A DNA stretch of 54,544 bases from Kordia sp964351775 (lineage in GTDB: Bacteria; Bacteroidota; Bacteroidia; Flavobacteriales; Flavobacteriaceae), in the NCBI GenBank assembly GCA_964351775.1, contig CAYGPQ010000015.1, positions 1-54,544 of the forward strand. Reading direction: 5' to 3'. Position 1 is the first letter of the stretch, and each line of letters starts with the position of its first letter. Of this stretch, positions 23,628 through 32,519 are shown piece after piece. Under the pieces are notes generated by a model. The model searched no databases. It saw only the letters and a program-made list of their open reading frames with translations, and was not told the origin of the DNA. The translations under genes were made by a program, and so were the position numbers.

Positions 23628-26321
23628 ATGAAAGTGAAAAAAGTATTAAAAATTACTGGAATTACCTTGTTAGTTTGCGTCGTGCTATTAGCCGCAGCTC
23701 CTTTTTTGTTTAAAGACAAAATCATTGCGATGGTAAAAGAAACCATCAATGAAAATGTAAATGCACGCGTAGATTTTGCAAATGCCGACGTGAGTTTCTT
23801 TCGAAATTTTCCAAAAGCTTCTATTATTTTAACAGACCTTTCAGTCATCAACAATGCGCCTTTTGAAAACGATACGCTTTTTTACGGAAAAGAAGTTGCC
23901 GTCACAACTGCCATTGGCGAACTTTTTAAAGGACCAAATGAAGCCATTCAGATTTATAGTTTTACCATTGATAACGCCAAACTGAACATTCAGGTGAATG
24001 AAAACGGAACTGCAAATTACGATATTGCAAAACCGAACGAAACACCTAAAACAGCTGAGAATGGTACAGAAAATTCCGATTTTAAATTCAAAATAGACAA
24101 TTATCATATTTTCAATACAGACATTACGTATTCCGATGTAAAAAGTAAAACGGAGTTAACAGTTACGAACTTACAGCATCAAGGTTTTGGCGATTTTTCA
24201 TTAGAGAAATCTGAATTAGACACCAAAACAAATGCGCTAGTTTCTTTTGCTTTTGATGATATGAAATACATCAATCAACAACAAATTACATTAGATGCTT
24301 TAATTGGCATGGATTTGACCACAAATACCTATACCTTTTTAGAAAATGAAGCCTTGATCAATCAGTTACCTTTAACCTTTGATGGTTTTGTAAAAGTAAA
24401 TGCTGATTCGCAAGAAATTCAGTTGAAATTACAAACGCCTTCTTCCGATTTTAAAAACTTTTTAGCTGTCATTCCAGAAGCGTACGCAAAGAATATTTCC
24501 GACGTAAAAACATCTGGAAACTTTGAAGTTTCAGGAAAAATAAAAGGAATTTCAAATACAGAGAGAATTCCAACTATTGATATTAAAATTACATCAAACA
24601 ATGCGTCTTTTAAATATCCTGATTTGCCAAAAAGTGTTGAAAACATCAACATGGATGTACAGTTAAAAAATACCACTGGAAAAACAGCAGATACTTATAT
24701 AGATATTAACAATGTCGCTTTTAAAATTGATGAAGATTCATTTCGTGGAAACGGAACACTTTCACAATTGACCACAAATCCGAAAGTAAATGCTACGGTG
24801 GTTGGAAAGTTAAATTTAGGTAACATTTCCAAAGCATATCCAATTGAATTAAATAAAGAATTGAGCGGGATTTTAGATGCAAACTTGACGACCAATTTTG
24901 ACATGAAGGCGATTCAAGGTAAAAAATATGATCGCATCAAAAATAATGGAAACTTAAAAATAACTGATTTTTTGTTTTCTTCGAAAGATGTGGTAAATCC
25001 GTTAGCCATTTCGGAAGCTAGGATTGATTTTATCCCGGAACGAATAACCTTGAAAAAGTTTGATGCTTCAAGTGGAAAGACTGATTTTAACGCCACAGGA
25101 ACCATTGAAAATTTACTAGGTTTTCTATTTGATGAAGGAAAATTAAAAGGAAATTTCAATGTAAATTCTAATGCGTTTTACGTGAATGATTTTATGGTGG
25201 CGAGTGCAGAAGGAAGCGAAAACAAAAATACGGAAGTTGAAAAAGGAGAAGCTTTAAAAATTCCTGCGTTTTTAGATTGTACTATCAATGTGAATTCAAA
25301 AAAGGTATATTACGATACTATTGAGCTAGATAATGTAAAAGGAAGTTTACTTTTAGATGATGGTGAAGCTATTTTAAACAATGTAACTTCTGATTTGTTT
25401 GACGGAAAAATAAAAATGAACGGATTGGTTTCTACCAAAAAAGACATCCCAACGTTTGCGATGGATGTAGACATGAGTTCGTTTGATTTATCAAAATCAT
25501 TTAACGGATTAGAGTTGCTACAAACCATTGCGCCAATTGCGAAAGCTTTAGACGGAAAGTTGAACACCATTATTTCTCTGAAAGGTGATTTAAGCGAAAG
25601 CTATACACCAAATTTGAAAACTATTTCGGGAAATGCCTTTGCAGAATTACTCACCACAACCTTGAATTCGAATAACATAGCTTTTTTCAATACGATTAAT
25701 GAAAAACTCAGTTTTATTGACCTGAATAAGATTAATATTGAAGATATAAAGGCAAAATTATCTTTTGACAATGGAAAAGTGAGCGTAAAACCTTTTTCGT
25801 TTGATTATAAAGATATTAAAATTACGGTGGCAGGAAGTCACGGATTTGATCAATCTTTAAATTATGATGCAACCTTTGAAATTCCTGCAAAATACTTAGG
25901 TCCGGAAGTGACGAAACTGCTATCTGAAATAAAATCTGAAGAAGCAAAAAACATTACTATTCCTGTATCTACGAAGATTACTGGAAACTTTACAAATCCA
26001 AATTTCACGACAGATTTGGCAAGTGCCACCACTGATTTGATTACAAAGTTAGCCAAAGTAAAAGCACAAGAAGCATTGGGAAGTATTGATACAGGAAACG
26101 ATGCTGTAAATGATATTTTGGGCGGTTTGATTAAAGGAAATAGCACGCAAAAAGATTCTACAGTAACGACTCCAAGTACAACAACGGATGAAGTAACTAG
26201 TGTGATTAATGGATTTTTGAACAATCGCAAAAAGAAAAAAGAAGCGGAAGCGAAGGCTAAAGCCGAAGCAGCGGCGAGAAAGCAACAGGAAAAGGCGAAA
26301 GATACTGTGAAGTCAATTTGA
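23628..26321 (+). CDS. AsmA-like family protein
   Basis: An 897-residue protein with an N-terminal transmembrane anchor (about 5-27, TGITLLVCVVLLAAAPFLF) and a long repetitive beta-structured body typical of the AsmA/TamB-like group. An AsmA-like C-terminal region with LDGKLNTIISLKGDLS lies near 640. It ends in a Lys/Ala/Glu-rich helical tail (about 865-897). Such proteins span or face the periplasm and are implicated in phospholipid transport to the outer membrane; the exact role here is unknown. It is downstream of the YhhQ-type gene, possibly co-transcribed. Confidence 0.85.
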   Translation: MKVKKVLKITGITLLVCVVLLAAAPFLFKDKIIAMVKETINENVNARVDFANADVSFFRNFPKASIILTDLSVINNAPFENDTLFYGKEVAVTTAIGELFKGPNEAIQIYSFTIDNAKLNIQVNENGTANYDIAKPNETPKTAENGTENSDFKFKIDNYHIFNTDITYSDVKSKTELTVTNLQHQGFGDFSLEKSELDTKTNALVSFAFDDMKYINQQQITLDALIGMDLTTNTYTFLENEALINQLPLTFDGFVKVNADSQEIQLKLQTPSSDFKNFLAVIPEAYAKNISDVKTSGNFEVSGKIKGISNTERIPTIDIKITSNNASFKYPDLPKSVENINMDVQLKNTTGKTADTYIDINNVAFKIDEDSFRGNGTLSQLTTNPKVNATVVGKLNLGNISKAYPIELNKELSGILDANLTTNFDMKAIQGKKYDRIKNNGNLKITDFLFSSKDVVNPLAISEARIDFIPERITLKKFDASSGKTDFNATGTIENLLGFLFDEGKLKGNFNVNSNAFYVNDFMVASAEGSENKNTEVEKGEALKIPAFLDCTINVNSKKVYYDTIELDNVKGSLLLDDGEAILNNVTSDLFDGKIKMNGLVSTKKDIPTFAMDVDMSSFDLSKSFNGLELLQTIAPIAKALDGKLNTIISLKGDLSESYTPNLKTISGNAFAELLTTTLNSNNIAFFNTINEKLSFIDLNKINIEDIKAKLSFDNGKVSVKPFSFDYKDIKITVAGSHGFDQSLNYDATFEIPAKYLGPEVTKLLSEIKSEEAKNITIPVSTKITGNFTNPNFTTDLASATTDLITKLAKVKAQEALGSIDTGNDAVNDILGGLIKGNSTQKDSTVTTPSTTTDEVTSVINGFLNNRKKKKEAEAKAKAEAAARKQQEKAKDTVKSI

Positions 26322-26373
26322 TGATTTGAAGATGTGTTAATTTGACAATTTGAAGATGGTTTGATTTGAAAAT
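26320..26373. repeat. Degenerate 'atttgaagatg' direct repeats
   Basis: Four imperfect copies of a T/G-rich unit (gatttgaagatg, aatttgacaatttgaagatg, gatttgaaaatg) right after the AsmA-like gene. Their reverse complement resembles the 16-bp minisatellite at 27427, on the other side of the LysE-type gene. The remaining 26374-26632 is AT-rich with no gene. Confidence 0.45.
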
Positions 26374-26632
26374 GAATGGGCATCGTAATTTATATTCCTA
26401 GTCTGACTTTCAATATTTTCACCATTAAATGATATTGGTTTTTGATAAAACCTTTTATATTCATGTGAACATAAAAAAATTAGAATTATAAACGCTGTTT
26501 TTCAGATAATTACTGTTTAGTCTTTGTTCTATAATCTAATAGCGCAGCGGTCTTGTATCTTTTTAATCGTTCAATTTTTAAATTATTTAACCAAAAATGT
26601 AATGTTCTCATAAAACTTCCTACCAATAGCAC

Positions 26633-27256
26633 ATGGATTTTTTAATATACTTCGCAGTTGGTGTTTTGGTAACGTTTGTAGGTGCTATTCCTTTGGGAAC
26701 GGTTAATATTTCAGTAATTAACACCACTTTACGTGTCGATGCGCACAACGCGATGAAAATTGCATTAACTGCCGGAATTGCAGAAATCATCATTTCTTTT
26801 TACGCACTACATTGTAGTATGATGGTTGCTGAATTTATTGATATGAATCAATGGATTCAAGTGACGATAGCCATAGTGTTATTTTTAATTGGCGGTTTTT
26901 TATTTTTCAAAAAAAAGAAAGAGGAAACGACCAAAAAAAAGCGTAAAACTTCAGAATACATTACTGGATTATTTCTTGGGTTACTGAATCCGCCAGTTTT
27001 GATTTATTGGATTTTCATGATTTCCTATTTGAATAAAAACGCGTTTCAATTGAATATGAATACTTCATTGACAATTTTGTTTGTGTTTTTTGCAGGTGTG
27101 TATTTAGGAAAGTTATTGACACTTTATGGATATAGCAGATTTAGCATTTTGATTAAAAATAAAGTGCAAAATATTGCAGCTATCATCAATCGGGTGATTG
27201 GCGTGTTGTTGTTTGTGATTGGTTGTGTGCAACTGGTGAAGTATATGATTGGTTAA
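26633..27256 (+). CDS. LysE-family transporter
   Basis: A 207-residue inner-membrane protein with six predicted helices. The N-terminus GVLVTFVGAIPLGTVNISVIN carries the family's conserved proline-glycine segment, and GLFLGLLNPPVLIYWIF (about 112-128) is the second signature. A short basic cytoplasmic loop (KKKKEETTKKKRKT) lies between helices 3 and 4. LysE relatives export amino acids or small metabolites; the substrate is unknown. It is flanked on both sides by short degenerate repeats. Confidence 0.88.
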   Translation: MDFLIYFAVGVLVTFVGAIPLGTVNISVINTTLRVDAHNAMKIALTAGIAEIIISFYALHCSMMVAEFIDMNQWIQVTIAIVLFLIGGFLFFKKKKEETTKKKRKTSEYITGLFLGLLNPPVLIYWIFMISYLNKNAFQLNMNTSLTILFVFFAGVYLGKLLTLYGYSRFSILIKNKVQNIAAIINRVIGVLLFVIGCVQLVKYMIG

Positions 27257-27426
27257 GATAGTATTGAGAAGTTAGTAGTAAGCTTTAGAGTAAAAAATTA
27301 ACCTGTTTCTTCAAACAGATTACTTCGCTATCGCTCGTAATATCATAGTTTTTAGCACATGCACGAACAGTTTAGCTTCTTTGTGGATACAAGTTTGAAA
27401 ACTCGCGTTAGCCATGAGAAAAATTA

Positions 27427-27482
27427 TCAAATTGATACATTTTCAAATTGATACATTTTCAAATTAACACATTATGAAATTG
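27427..27482. repeat. 16-bp minisatellite
   Basis: Three tandem 16-bp units (tcaaattgatacattt, twice exact and once degenerate) plus a partial fourth. The array reaches into the last codons and stop of the minus-strand DUF2797 gene (stop at 27472-27474). The rest of 27257-27426 shows no gene. Confidence 0.7.
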
Positions 27483-28266
27483 TAAGATTCACCACCAAAC
27501 CTTCATTTCCGCGAATATTGAAAACCGTATCATCTTCAAAAATTAAATATTGCCCTTTGATACCTTTGAGAATACCTGAATAATTTTGTGTTTTGATAAG
27601 ATTTAAGCTTTTTACTTTATCTGGATAGGAAAGCACTGGGAAATCAAGTGCTACCACTTCTCTATTGTTTACATAATAGGATTGTGCTTCTTCGGGAATG
27701 AATTGTTTTAGTGCTTCTTTTTTGGCTAATAAATCGACATCTTCATTCAAATTTTGAAGCATTCTTCGCCAATTCGTTTTATCGGATACAAATGATTTTA
27801 AGGCAACTTCCGTGATTCCAGCTAAATATCGGTTGGGCACTTCTACAATTTCTACCGCTTTTATTGCACCTTGGTCTATCCATCGTGTAGGCACTTGTCG
27901 TTTACGTGTAACACCCACTTTTATTTCACTTGATAATGCCAAGTATACAATATGCGGTTGCAGTTGTACTTTTTTTTCATATTCCAAATCGCGGTCTTCT
28001 ATATTTAAATGTGCCGTACTCAATTCTGGACGCATAATCCAATCGCCAGCAGTCGGTATTTCAAAAAAACAGCTTTTACAGAATCCTTGACGGTAGATTT
28101 CTTTGTTTAAATGACAATTTAAGCATTCAAATTTTTCAAAATTTAATGTCAGTGTTTTATTCAGTAATTGGTTCATATTCAGGAAATCATCTTCAAAATT
28201 CAGGTAATACTGAATAGGTTTTCCAAACTCAGTTTGCATTTTTGTTAAAACACCTTGATACATCAT
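27472..28266 (-). CDS. DUF2797 domain-containing protein
   Basis: A 264-residue protein of the DUF2797 family, starting with the typical MMYQGVLTKMQ. A zinc-ribbon-like set of four Cys is at C48/C51 and C63/C66 (ECLNCHLNKEIYRQGFCKSC). The conserved central block LALSSEIKVGVTRKRQVPTRWIDQG (about 107-131) contains a GIY-YIG-like arrangement (VYLA...KVGVTR), suggesting a nuclease-like fold; that is inference and the function is unknown. It is divergent from the GH3-type gene. The stop overlaps a minisatellite. Confidence 0.85.
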   Translation of the reverse strand: MMYQGVLTKMQTEFGKPIQYYLNFEDDFLNMNQLLNKTLTLNFEKFECLNCHLNKEIYRQGFCKSCFFEIPTAGDWIMRPELSTAHLNIEDRDLEYEKKVQLQPHIVYLALSSEIKVGVTRKRQVPTRWIDQGAIKAVEIVEVPNRYLAGITEVALKSFVSDKTNWRRMLQNLNEDVDLLAKKEALKQFIPEEAQSYYVNNREVVALDFPVLSYPDKVKSLNLIKTQNYSGILKGIKGQYLIFEDDTVFNIRGNEGLVVNLTIS

Positions 28267-28397
28267 TAAAGTTTTTTGCTATTTTTATTCACTTAAAGTA
28301 TGATTGCTTCCTAAGAAGATCGTTGACGAAAGTAAAAAACTTTTTGCGAGTAGCCATATTTTATCAACTAAAATCACAACCAAATAACCAAAATACA

Positions 28398-29918
28398 ATG
28401 CCGATACCATTAGTAAATTCTATCGCTTCTTGGTTTTTAAAAAAACGGATCCATCAGATCGAGCTTTTTTTAAACAACCCTAATGAAGTACAGTTAGAGT
28501 TATTGATGTCTTTGATAAATACGGCGAAAAAAACAGAAATTGGAAAACAATACGATTTTCCAACGATTACTAATTATAAAACATTTACCGAGCGGATTCC
28601 GGTGACTTCTTATGAGGACATTCAACCAATGATTGAACGTTCCCGCAAAGGAGAACCGAATATTTTTTGGCCTACATCAATTCGTTGGTTTGCAAAATCG
28701 AGCGGAACTACCAACGCAAAAAGTAAATTTATTCCAGTTAGTCAAGAATCGTTAGAATTATGTCATTATGCAGCCAGCAAAGATTTGTTGTCGATGTATT
28801 TGAATAATAATGAAGGCTCACAAATGTTTAATGGAAAGAGTTTACGTTTAGGCGGAAGCAAAGAATTGTACGAACAAAATGGAACGTATTTTGGTGATTT
28901 GTCCGCTATTTTGATTGATAATTTACCGCTTTGGGCAGAATTTAGCAGTACACCCAGTAATAAAGTGTCTTTGATGGGCGATTGGGAAGTGAAGATTGAC
29001 GCCATTATTAATGAAACACTTCGTGAAAATGTTACCAGTTTGGCGGGCGTTCCTTCATGGATGTTAGTTTTATTAAATGAAGTGTTGAAGCAAACTCAAA
29101 AAGCAAATTTGTTTGAAGTTTGGGAAAATTTAGAAGTGTATTTTCATGGTGGCGTAAGTTTTGGACCTTATGAAGAACAGTATCGAAATTTATTACCTAA
29201 ACCTGAATTTAAGTATTACGAAATTTACAATGCTTCGGAAGGTTTCTTTGCCATTCAAGATCGAAATGATTCTAGCGAACTCCTATTAATGCTCGATTAT
29301 GGTATTTTTTATGAATTTATTCCGATGGATACCTATCATACACTCGACCCAAAAGTAATTCCGTTATCGGATGTTGAAATTGGACAAAATTATGCCGTTA
29401 TTATCACGACCAATGCCGGTTTGTGGCGTTATAAAATTGGGGACACTGTTCGCTTTACCTCTGTGAGTCCTTATCGAATTAAAGTCACTGGACGCACCAA
29501 ACATCATATCAATGTTTTTGGTGAAGAATTGATTATTGAAAACGCGAAAGACGCGTTGAAAAGAGTTTGTATTGCTACCAAATCAGAAATTGTTGAGTAT
29601 ACCGCTGGTCCAATTTTTATGCATGATGGTGAAAAAGGCGCACACGAATGGATTATTGAGTTTAAAAAAGCGCCTGATAACATAGAGGAATTTGCATTTT
29701 TATTGGATGAAGCGCTGCAAAATATAAATTCTGATTACGAAGCAAAGCGCTTTAATAATTTAACCTTAAATAGTCTAAAATTGCACGTAGCTCGACACGG
29801 ATTATTTTACGATTGGTTAAAAAAGAAAGACAAACTTGGTGGTCAGCATAAAATACCTCGATTGTCCAATCAACGAATTTATTTGGACGAATTACTTCAG
29901 ATGAATCGCATACAGTAG
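28398..29918 (+). CDS. GH3-family adenylate-forming (acyl-amide synthetase-like) protein
   Basis: A 506-residue protein of the GH3 auxin-responsive family, whose plant members adenylate carboxylates and conjugate them to amino acids. Visible motifs: ATP-loop FAKSSGTTNAKSKFIPVS (about 97-114), YYEIYNASEGFFAIQDR (about 272-288), and GLWRYKIGDTVRFTS with VTGRTKHHINVFGEELI (about 342-376), the latter like the hinge of adenylating enzymes. The frame is open further upstream to 28242, but that would overlap the divergent DUF2797 gene. The ATG at 28398 gives the family's normal N-terminus (MPIPLVNSIASWFLKKR). Bacterial substrates are not established. Confidence 0.9.
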   Translation: MPIPLVNSIASWFLKKRIHQIELFLNNPNEVQLELLMSLINTAKKTEIGKQYDFPTITNYKTFTERIPVTSYEDIQPMIERSRKGEPNIFWPTSIRWFAKSSGTTNAKSKFIPVSQESLELCHYAASKDLLSMYLNNNEGSQMFNGKSLRLGGSKELYEQNGTYFGDLSAILIDNLPLWAEFSSTPSNKVSLMGDWEVKIDAIINETLRENVTSLAGVPSWMLVLLNEVLKQTQKANLFEVWENLEVYFHGGVSFGPYEEQYRNLLPKPEFKYYEIYNASEGFFAIQDRNDSSELLLMLDYGIFYEFIPMDTYHTLDPKVIPLSDVEIGQNYAVIITTNAGLWRYKIGDTVRFTSVSPYRIKVTGRTKHHINVFGEELIIENAKDALKRVCIATKSEIVEYTAGPIFMHDGEKGAHEWIIEFKKAPDNIEEFAFLLDEALQNINSDYEAKRFNNLTLNSLKLHVARHGLFYDWLKKKDKLGGQHKIPRLSNQRIYLDELLQMNRIQ

Positions 29919-30106
29919 CCTCTTTTAAATCAGGCTAGTACACTATTTTACAGGGGAAAATACCTGTTTTTGTGTCCATCAATCTTCCATAATTTTCAAG
30001 TCATCGAATTTTCAAGTCATTTGACTAATAAAATACAGGTAACTATTTTGCTGCTTTATCTTTACGTTATCAGATTATTAACAATAGTACAATACCCAAT
30101 TTTAAA

Positions 30107-31720
30107 ATGAAAAAGTTCACACCTACGCTGCTGATTCTTTTAGCAGTTTTCACAGTGACTTTCGCAAATGCACAAGGGCCAGAGGCAGCGATTGAAACTA
30201 GTGATTATTTCGGAGACGTATCAACTAAAGAAGTTGAAAACAGAGCAATCAAAGCATTGGATCCTAACGGATTCATGTACGAATTCAAAAATCTTAATAT
30301 CAACACAGAATATTCTGAGCATGCAACCGCATTCTTCAGAGATAAAGTGATTGTTTCTTCTTCAAAAAGAATTGGAGCTTTAAGAAGTAAAGAAGAAGGT
30401 TTCTACAACTTATATTGCGGAGACTTGAATCAAAAAGGAGATATTCAGAATTTAGTAAATTTCTCAAGAGCTATCAACACAAAAGAACACAGTGAAGGTT
30501 CTGTTGCGTTATCTAATGCACAAGATATTGTATTTTTTACGCGAAGTGTAGAGGAAAATGGACAGCACAATTTAAAGATTTTCAGAGCTGAGATGATCGA
30601 ATACCAGTGGACAAACTTTGAAATGTTACCATTTAATGTTGAAGGATACGCTATCGAGAATCCTGTATTATCTTCCGACGATAAAACCATTTACTTTTCT
30701 GCAAACCTTCCTGGATCAATAGGTGGATACGATTTATTTTCCGTATCTATTAATGAAGACGGAACATATAGCGCTCCTAAAAACTTAGGAAGCGAAATCA
30801 ATACGCATAAAGACGAAAAATTCCCTTACATCATGGGAGATAACAGTGCTTTGTACTTTTCTTCTAACGGACACTATAACTTAGGAGGTTTAGATATATT
30901 TGAAAGTAAAATTATTGACGGAAAGTTAAATTACCCTGTAAATATGGGAAGTTCTTTAAACAGTCCTGAAGATGATTTCGGATTTTTAATGGATCAATCA
31001 AATTCTGGTTTCTTCACTTCTAACAGAGCTGGTGGAAAAGGGGGAAATGATATCTATTATTTCAAAAGAGAAAAGACAACACAATCACTACAAGGAACTA
31101 TTGTTGATTCTAAAACAAATATGGTGTTGCCAAATGCTACGGTAACTGTTGTTGACGCTTACGGTCGTATAGTTGAAAAAATTACTACGGACAATCAAGG
31201 TGTATTTACAACTACTGTAATTCCTTATAACTCGTATACATTACATGCTTCTAAAGACGGTTTCATCGAAACTGACGAAGAATTTGAATCGTTTAGAGGT
31301 GATGATTTTAAGCACAAGATGACGATTAAGTTACCACAAGCGAAAGCTGAAATCGTAGTAGAAGACGAAAAATTAGTGATCAAAATAGAAGATATTTATT
31401 TCGATTATAATAAATGGGTCATCAAAGATGAGTCTACATTATCTTTAAACAAGATTGTTGACGTATTGAATGAGAGTCCAGAAATGAAAATTGAGATCAA
31501 CGCGCATTCTGATACCAGAGGTAGTGCAAACTACAACTACAAGTTATCAAATAAGAGAGCGGCAGCTGCAAAAGCATATTTAATTGCTAACGGCGTGGAC
31601 GCAAAGCGTTTGGTTTCCAAAGGATATGGAGAAACACAACCAAAAGAAGATTGTGGAACTACATGTTCTGAAGTACAGCACAATACAAACCGTAGAATCG
31701 AGTTTGTGATTGTAAAGTAA
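30107..31720 (+). CDS. OmpA-family outer membrane protein with PD40 repeats
   Basis: A 537-residue exported protein. A signal peptide (1-22, ending FANAQ) is followed by WD40-like/PD40 beta-propeller repeats (about 60-325; FFTRSVEENGQHNLKIF, IYFSANLPGSIGGYDLFSV, LYFSSNGHYNLGGLDIFES). Next is a CarboxypepD_reg-like domain (about 333-405), then an OmpA C-terminal peptidoglycan-binding domain (about 425-537) with NAHSDTRGSANYNYKLSNKR. This order is the common Bacteroidetes PorE-like/OmpA layout linking the outer membrane to the cell wall. It is monocistronic with a strong terminator. A link to type IX secretion is possible but unproven. Confidence 0.93.
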   Translation: MKKFTPTLLILLAVFTVTFANAQGPEAAIETSDYFGDVSTKEVENRAIKALDPNGFMYEFKNLNINTEYSEHATAFFRDKVIVSSSKRIGALRSKEEGFYNLYCGDLNQKGDIQNLVNFSRAINTKEHSEGSVALSNAQDIVFFTRSVEENGQHNLKIFRAEMIEYQWTNFEMLPFNVEGYAIENPVLSSDDKTIYFSANLPGSIGGYDLFSVSINEDGTYSAPKNLGSEINTHKDEKFPYIMGDNSALYFSSNGHYNLGGLDIFESKIIDGKLNYPVNMGSSLNSPEDDFGFLMDQSNSGFFTSNRAGGKGGNDIYYFKREKTTQSLQGTIVDSKTNMVLPNATVTVVDAYGRIVEKITTDNQGVFTTTVIPYNSYTLHASKDGFIETDEEFESFRGDDFKHKMTIKLPQAKAEIVVEDEKLVIKIEDIYFDYNKWVIKDESTLSLNKIVDVLNESPEMKIEINAHSDTRGSANYNYKLSNKRAAAAKAYLIANGVDAKRLVSKGYGETQPKEDCGTTCSEVQHNTNRRIEFVIVK

Positions 31721-31752
31721 GATTGTAAATAAACTGATATTATTGCCCAATG

Positions 31753-31782
31753 AAAGAGTGCTCGTTTGAGCACTCTTTTTTT
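31753..31782 (+). terminator. Terminator of the OmpA-family gene
   Basis: Perfect 11-bp stem AAAGAGTGCTC / GAGCACTCTTT with loop GTTT and a U-run, 32 bases beyond the stop. Confidence 0.9.
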
Positions 31783-31811
31783 AGTTATACTAATAAGTTT
31801 CCTTTTTGAAC

Positions 31812-32432
31812 TCAACGAAATTTTACTCCTGTAATTAAAACTTCAAACGGAATATTTTTTGCGATATGAACGAAACATTCTTCAGGTGCAGAACTATCTT
31901 CCATTGCGAATGCTTCATTGCATTTTTTAGAATCTTTGTAGCCTGTAATTGCATAGATAGACCAATAAATAGAAATACTTAATGTTCTGTTTTCGGATGT
32001 GAATGTAACGCCTTTGCCTCGCAAACTACTAGAAGGCGTTTGTGGATGCACATTCCAACCAACGGAAGGTATGTTATTATATATTTTGCTGAATGATACA
32101 TAACTGAAATATTTTTGCAAACTGTCGTTATGTGCGGTTATTTCTTTTAAAGGCTTCGCGAATTTTAATTGAATTTTCATGCCTTTGTATACTACTTCAA
32201 TGAGATCATTTTCTTCTTCTGGACGTTCAGGATGATATCGGGTGATTATTGCAGCTACTTGTGTTCCATCCAACTTTATTACATATTTTTCAGCATTTTC
32301 AGTCTGCCAAGCATGTATGCTCTTCGTAATATCATTTTTGGACAATTGCGCATTGCCTGTATATACAAAGAACAGTGATCCTAAAAAAAGGAGAAGTGTT
32401 TTGGGAAGTGCTACTATTGGTTTCATCACCAC
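31812..32432 (-). CDS. Exported protein of unknown function
   Basis: A 206-residue protein with an N-terminal signal peptide (about 1-29, ending TGNAQ). The mature part has no motif I recognise. It is mixed alpha/beta with Tyr- and Lys-rich stretches (KYVIKLDGTQVAAIITRYHP, VVYKGMKIQLKFAKP) and two Cys, in SKKCNEAF and PEECFVHI, that could form a disulfide. It converges with the OmpA-family gene. Upstream lie a terminator and the serine hydrolase gene on the same strand, so it is probably transcribed separately. Confidence 0.75.
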   Translation of the reverse strand: MVMKPIVALPKTLLLFLGSLFFVYTGNAQLSKNDITKSIHAWQTENAEKYVIKLDGTQVAAIITRYHPERPEEENDLIEVVYKGMKIQLKFAKPLKEITAHNDSLQKYFSYVSFSKIYNNIPSVGWNVHPQTPSSSLRGKGVTFTSENRTLSISIYWSIYAITGYKDSKKCNEAFAMEDSSAPEECFVHIAKNIPFEVLITGVKFR

Positions 32433-32466
32433 AATATAGATTTTTATTTCTTTTATGTAAACAAAA

Positions 32467-32488
32467 AAAAGTCCTTTTCAGGACTTTT
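32467..32488 (-). terminator. Terminator of the serine hydrolase gene
   Basis: AAAAGTCC / GGACTTTT with a 6-nt loop and A/U runs on both sides, 31 bases past the minus-strand stop at 32520. Confidence 0.75.
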
Positions 32489-32519
32489 AAAAATAGTTCA
32501 TTTATTTTATAAACGCATC

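Noticed and set aside
25862..26383. 173-codon minus-strand ORF
   Set aside because: Antisense shadow of the AsmA-like gene; the Ser/Phe-rich composition is what reversed Lys/Ala codons give.
28242..28397. Upstream extension of the GH3-type gene by 52 codons
   Set aside because: It would overlap the start of the divergent DUF2797 gene and adds residues not typical of the family; the ATG at 28398 fits.
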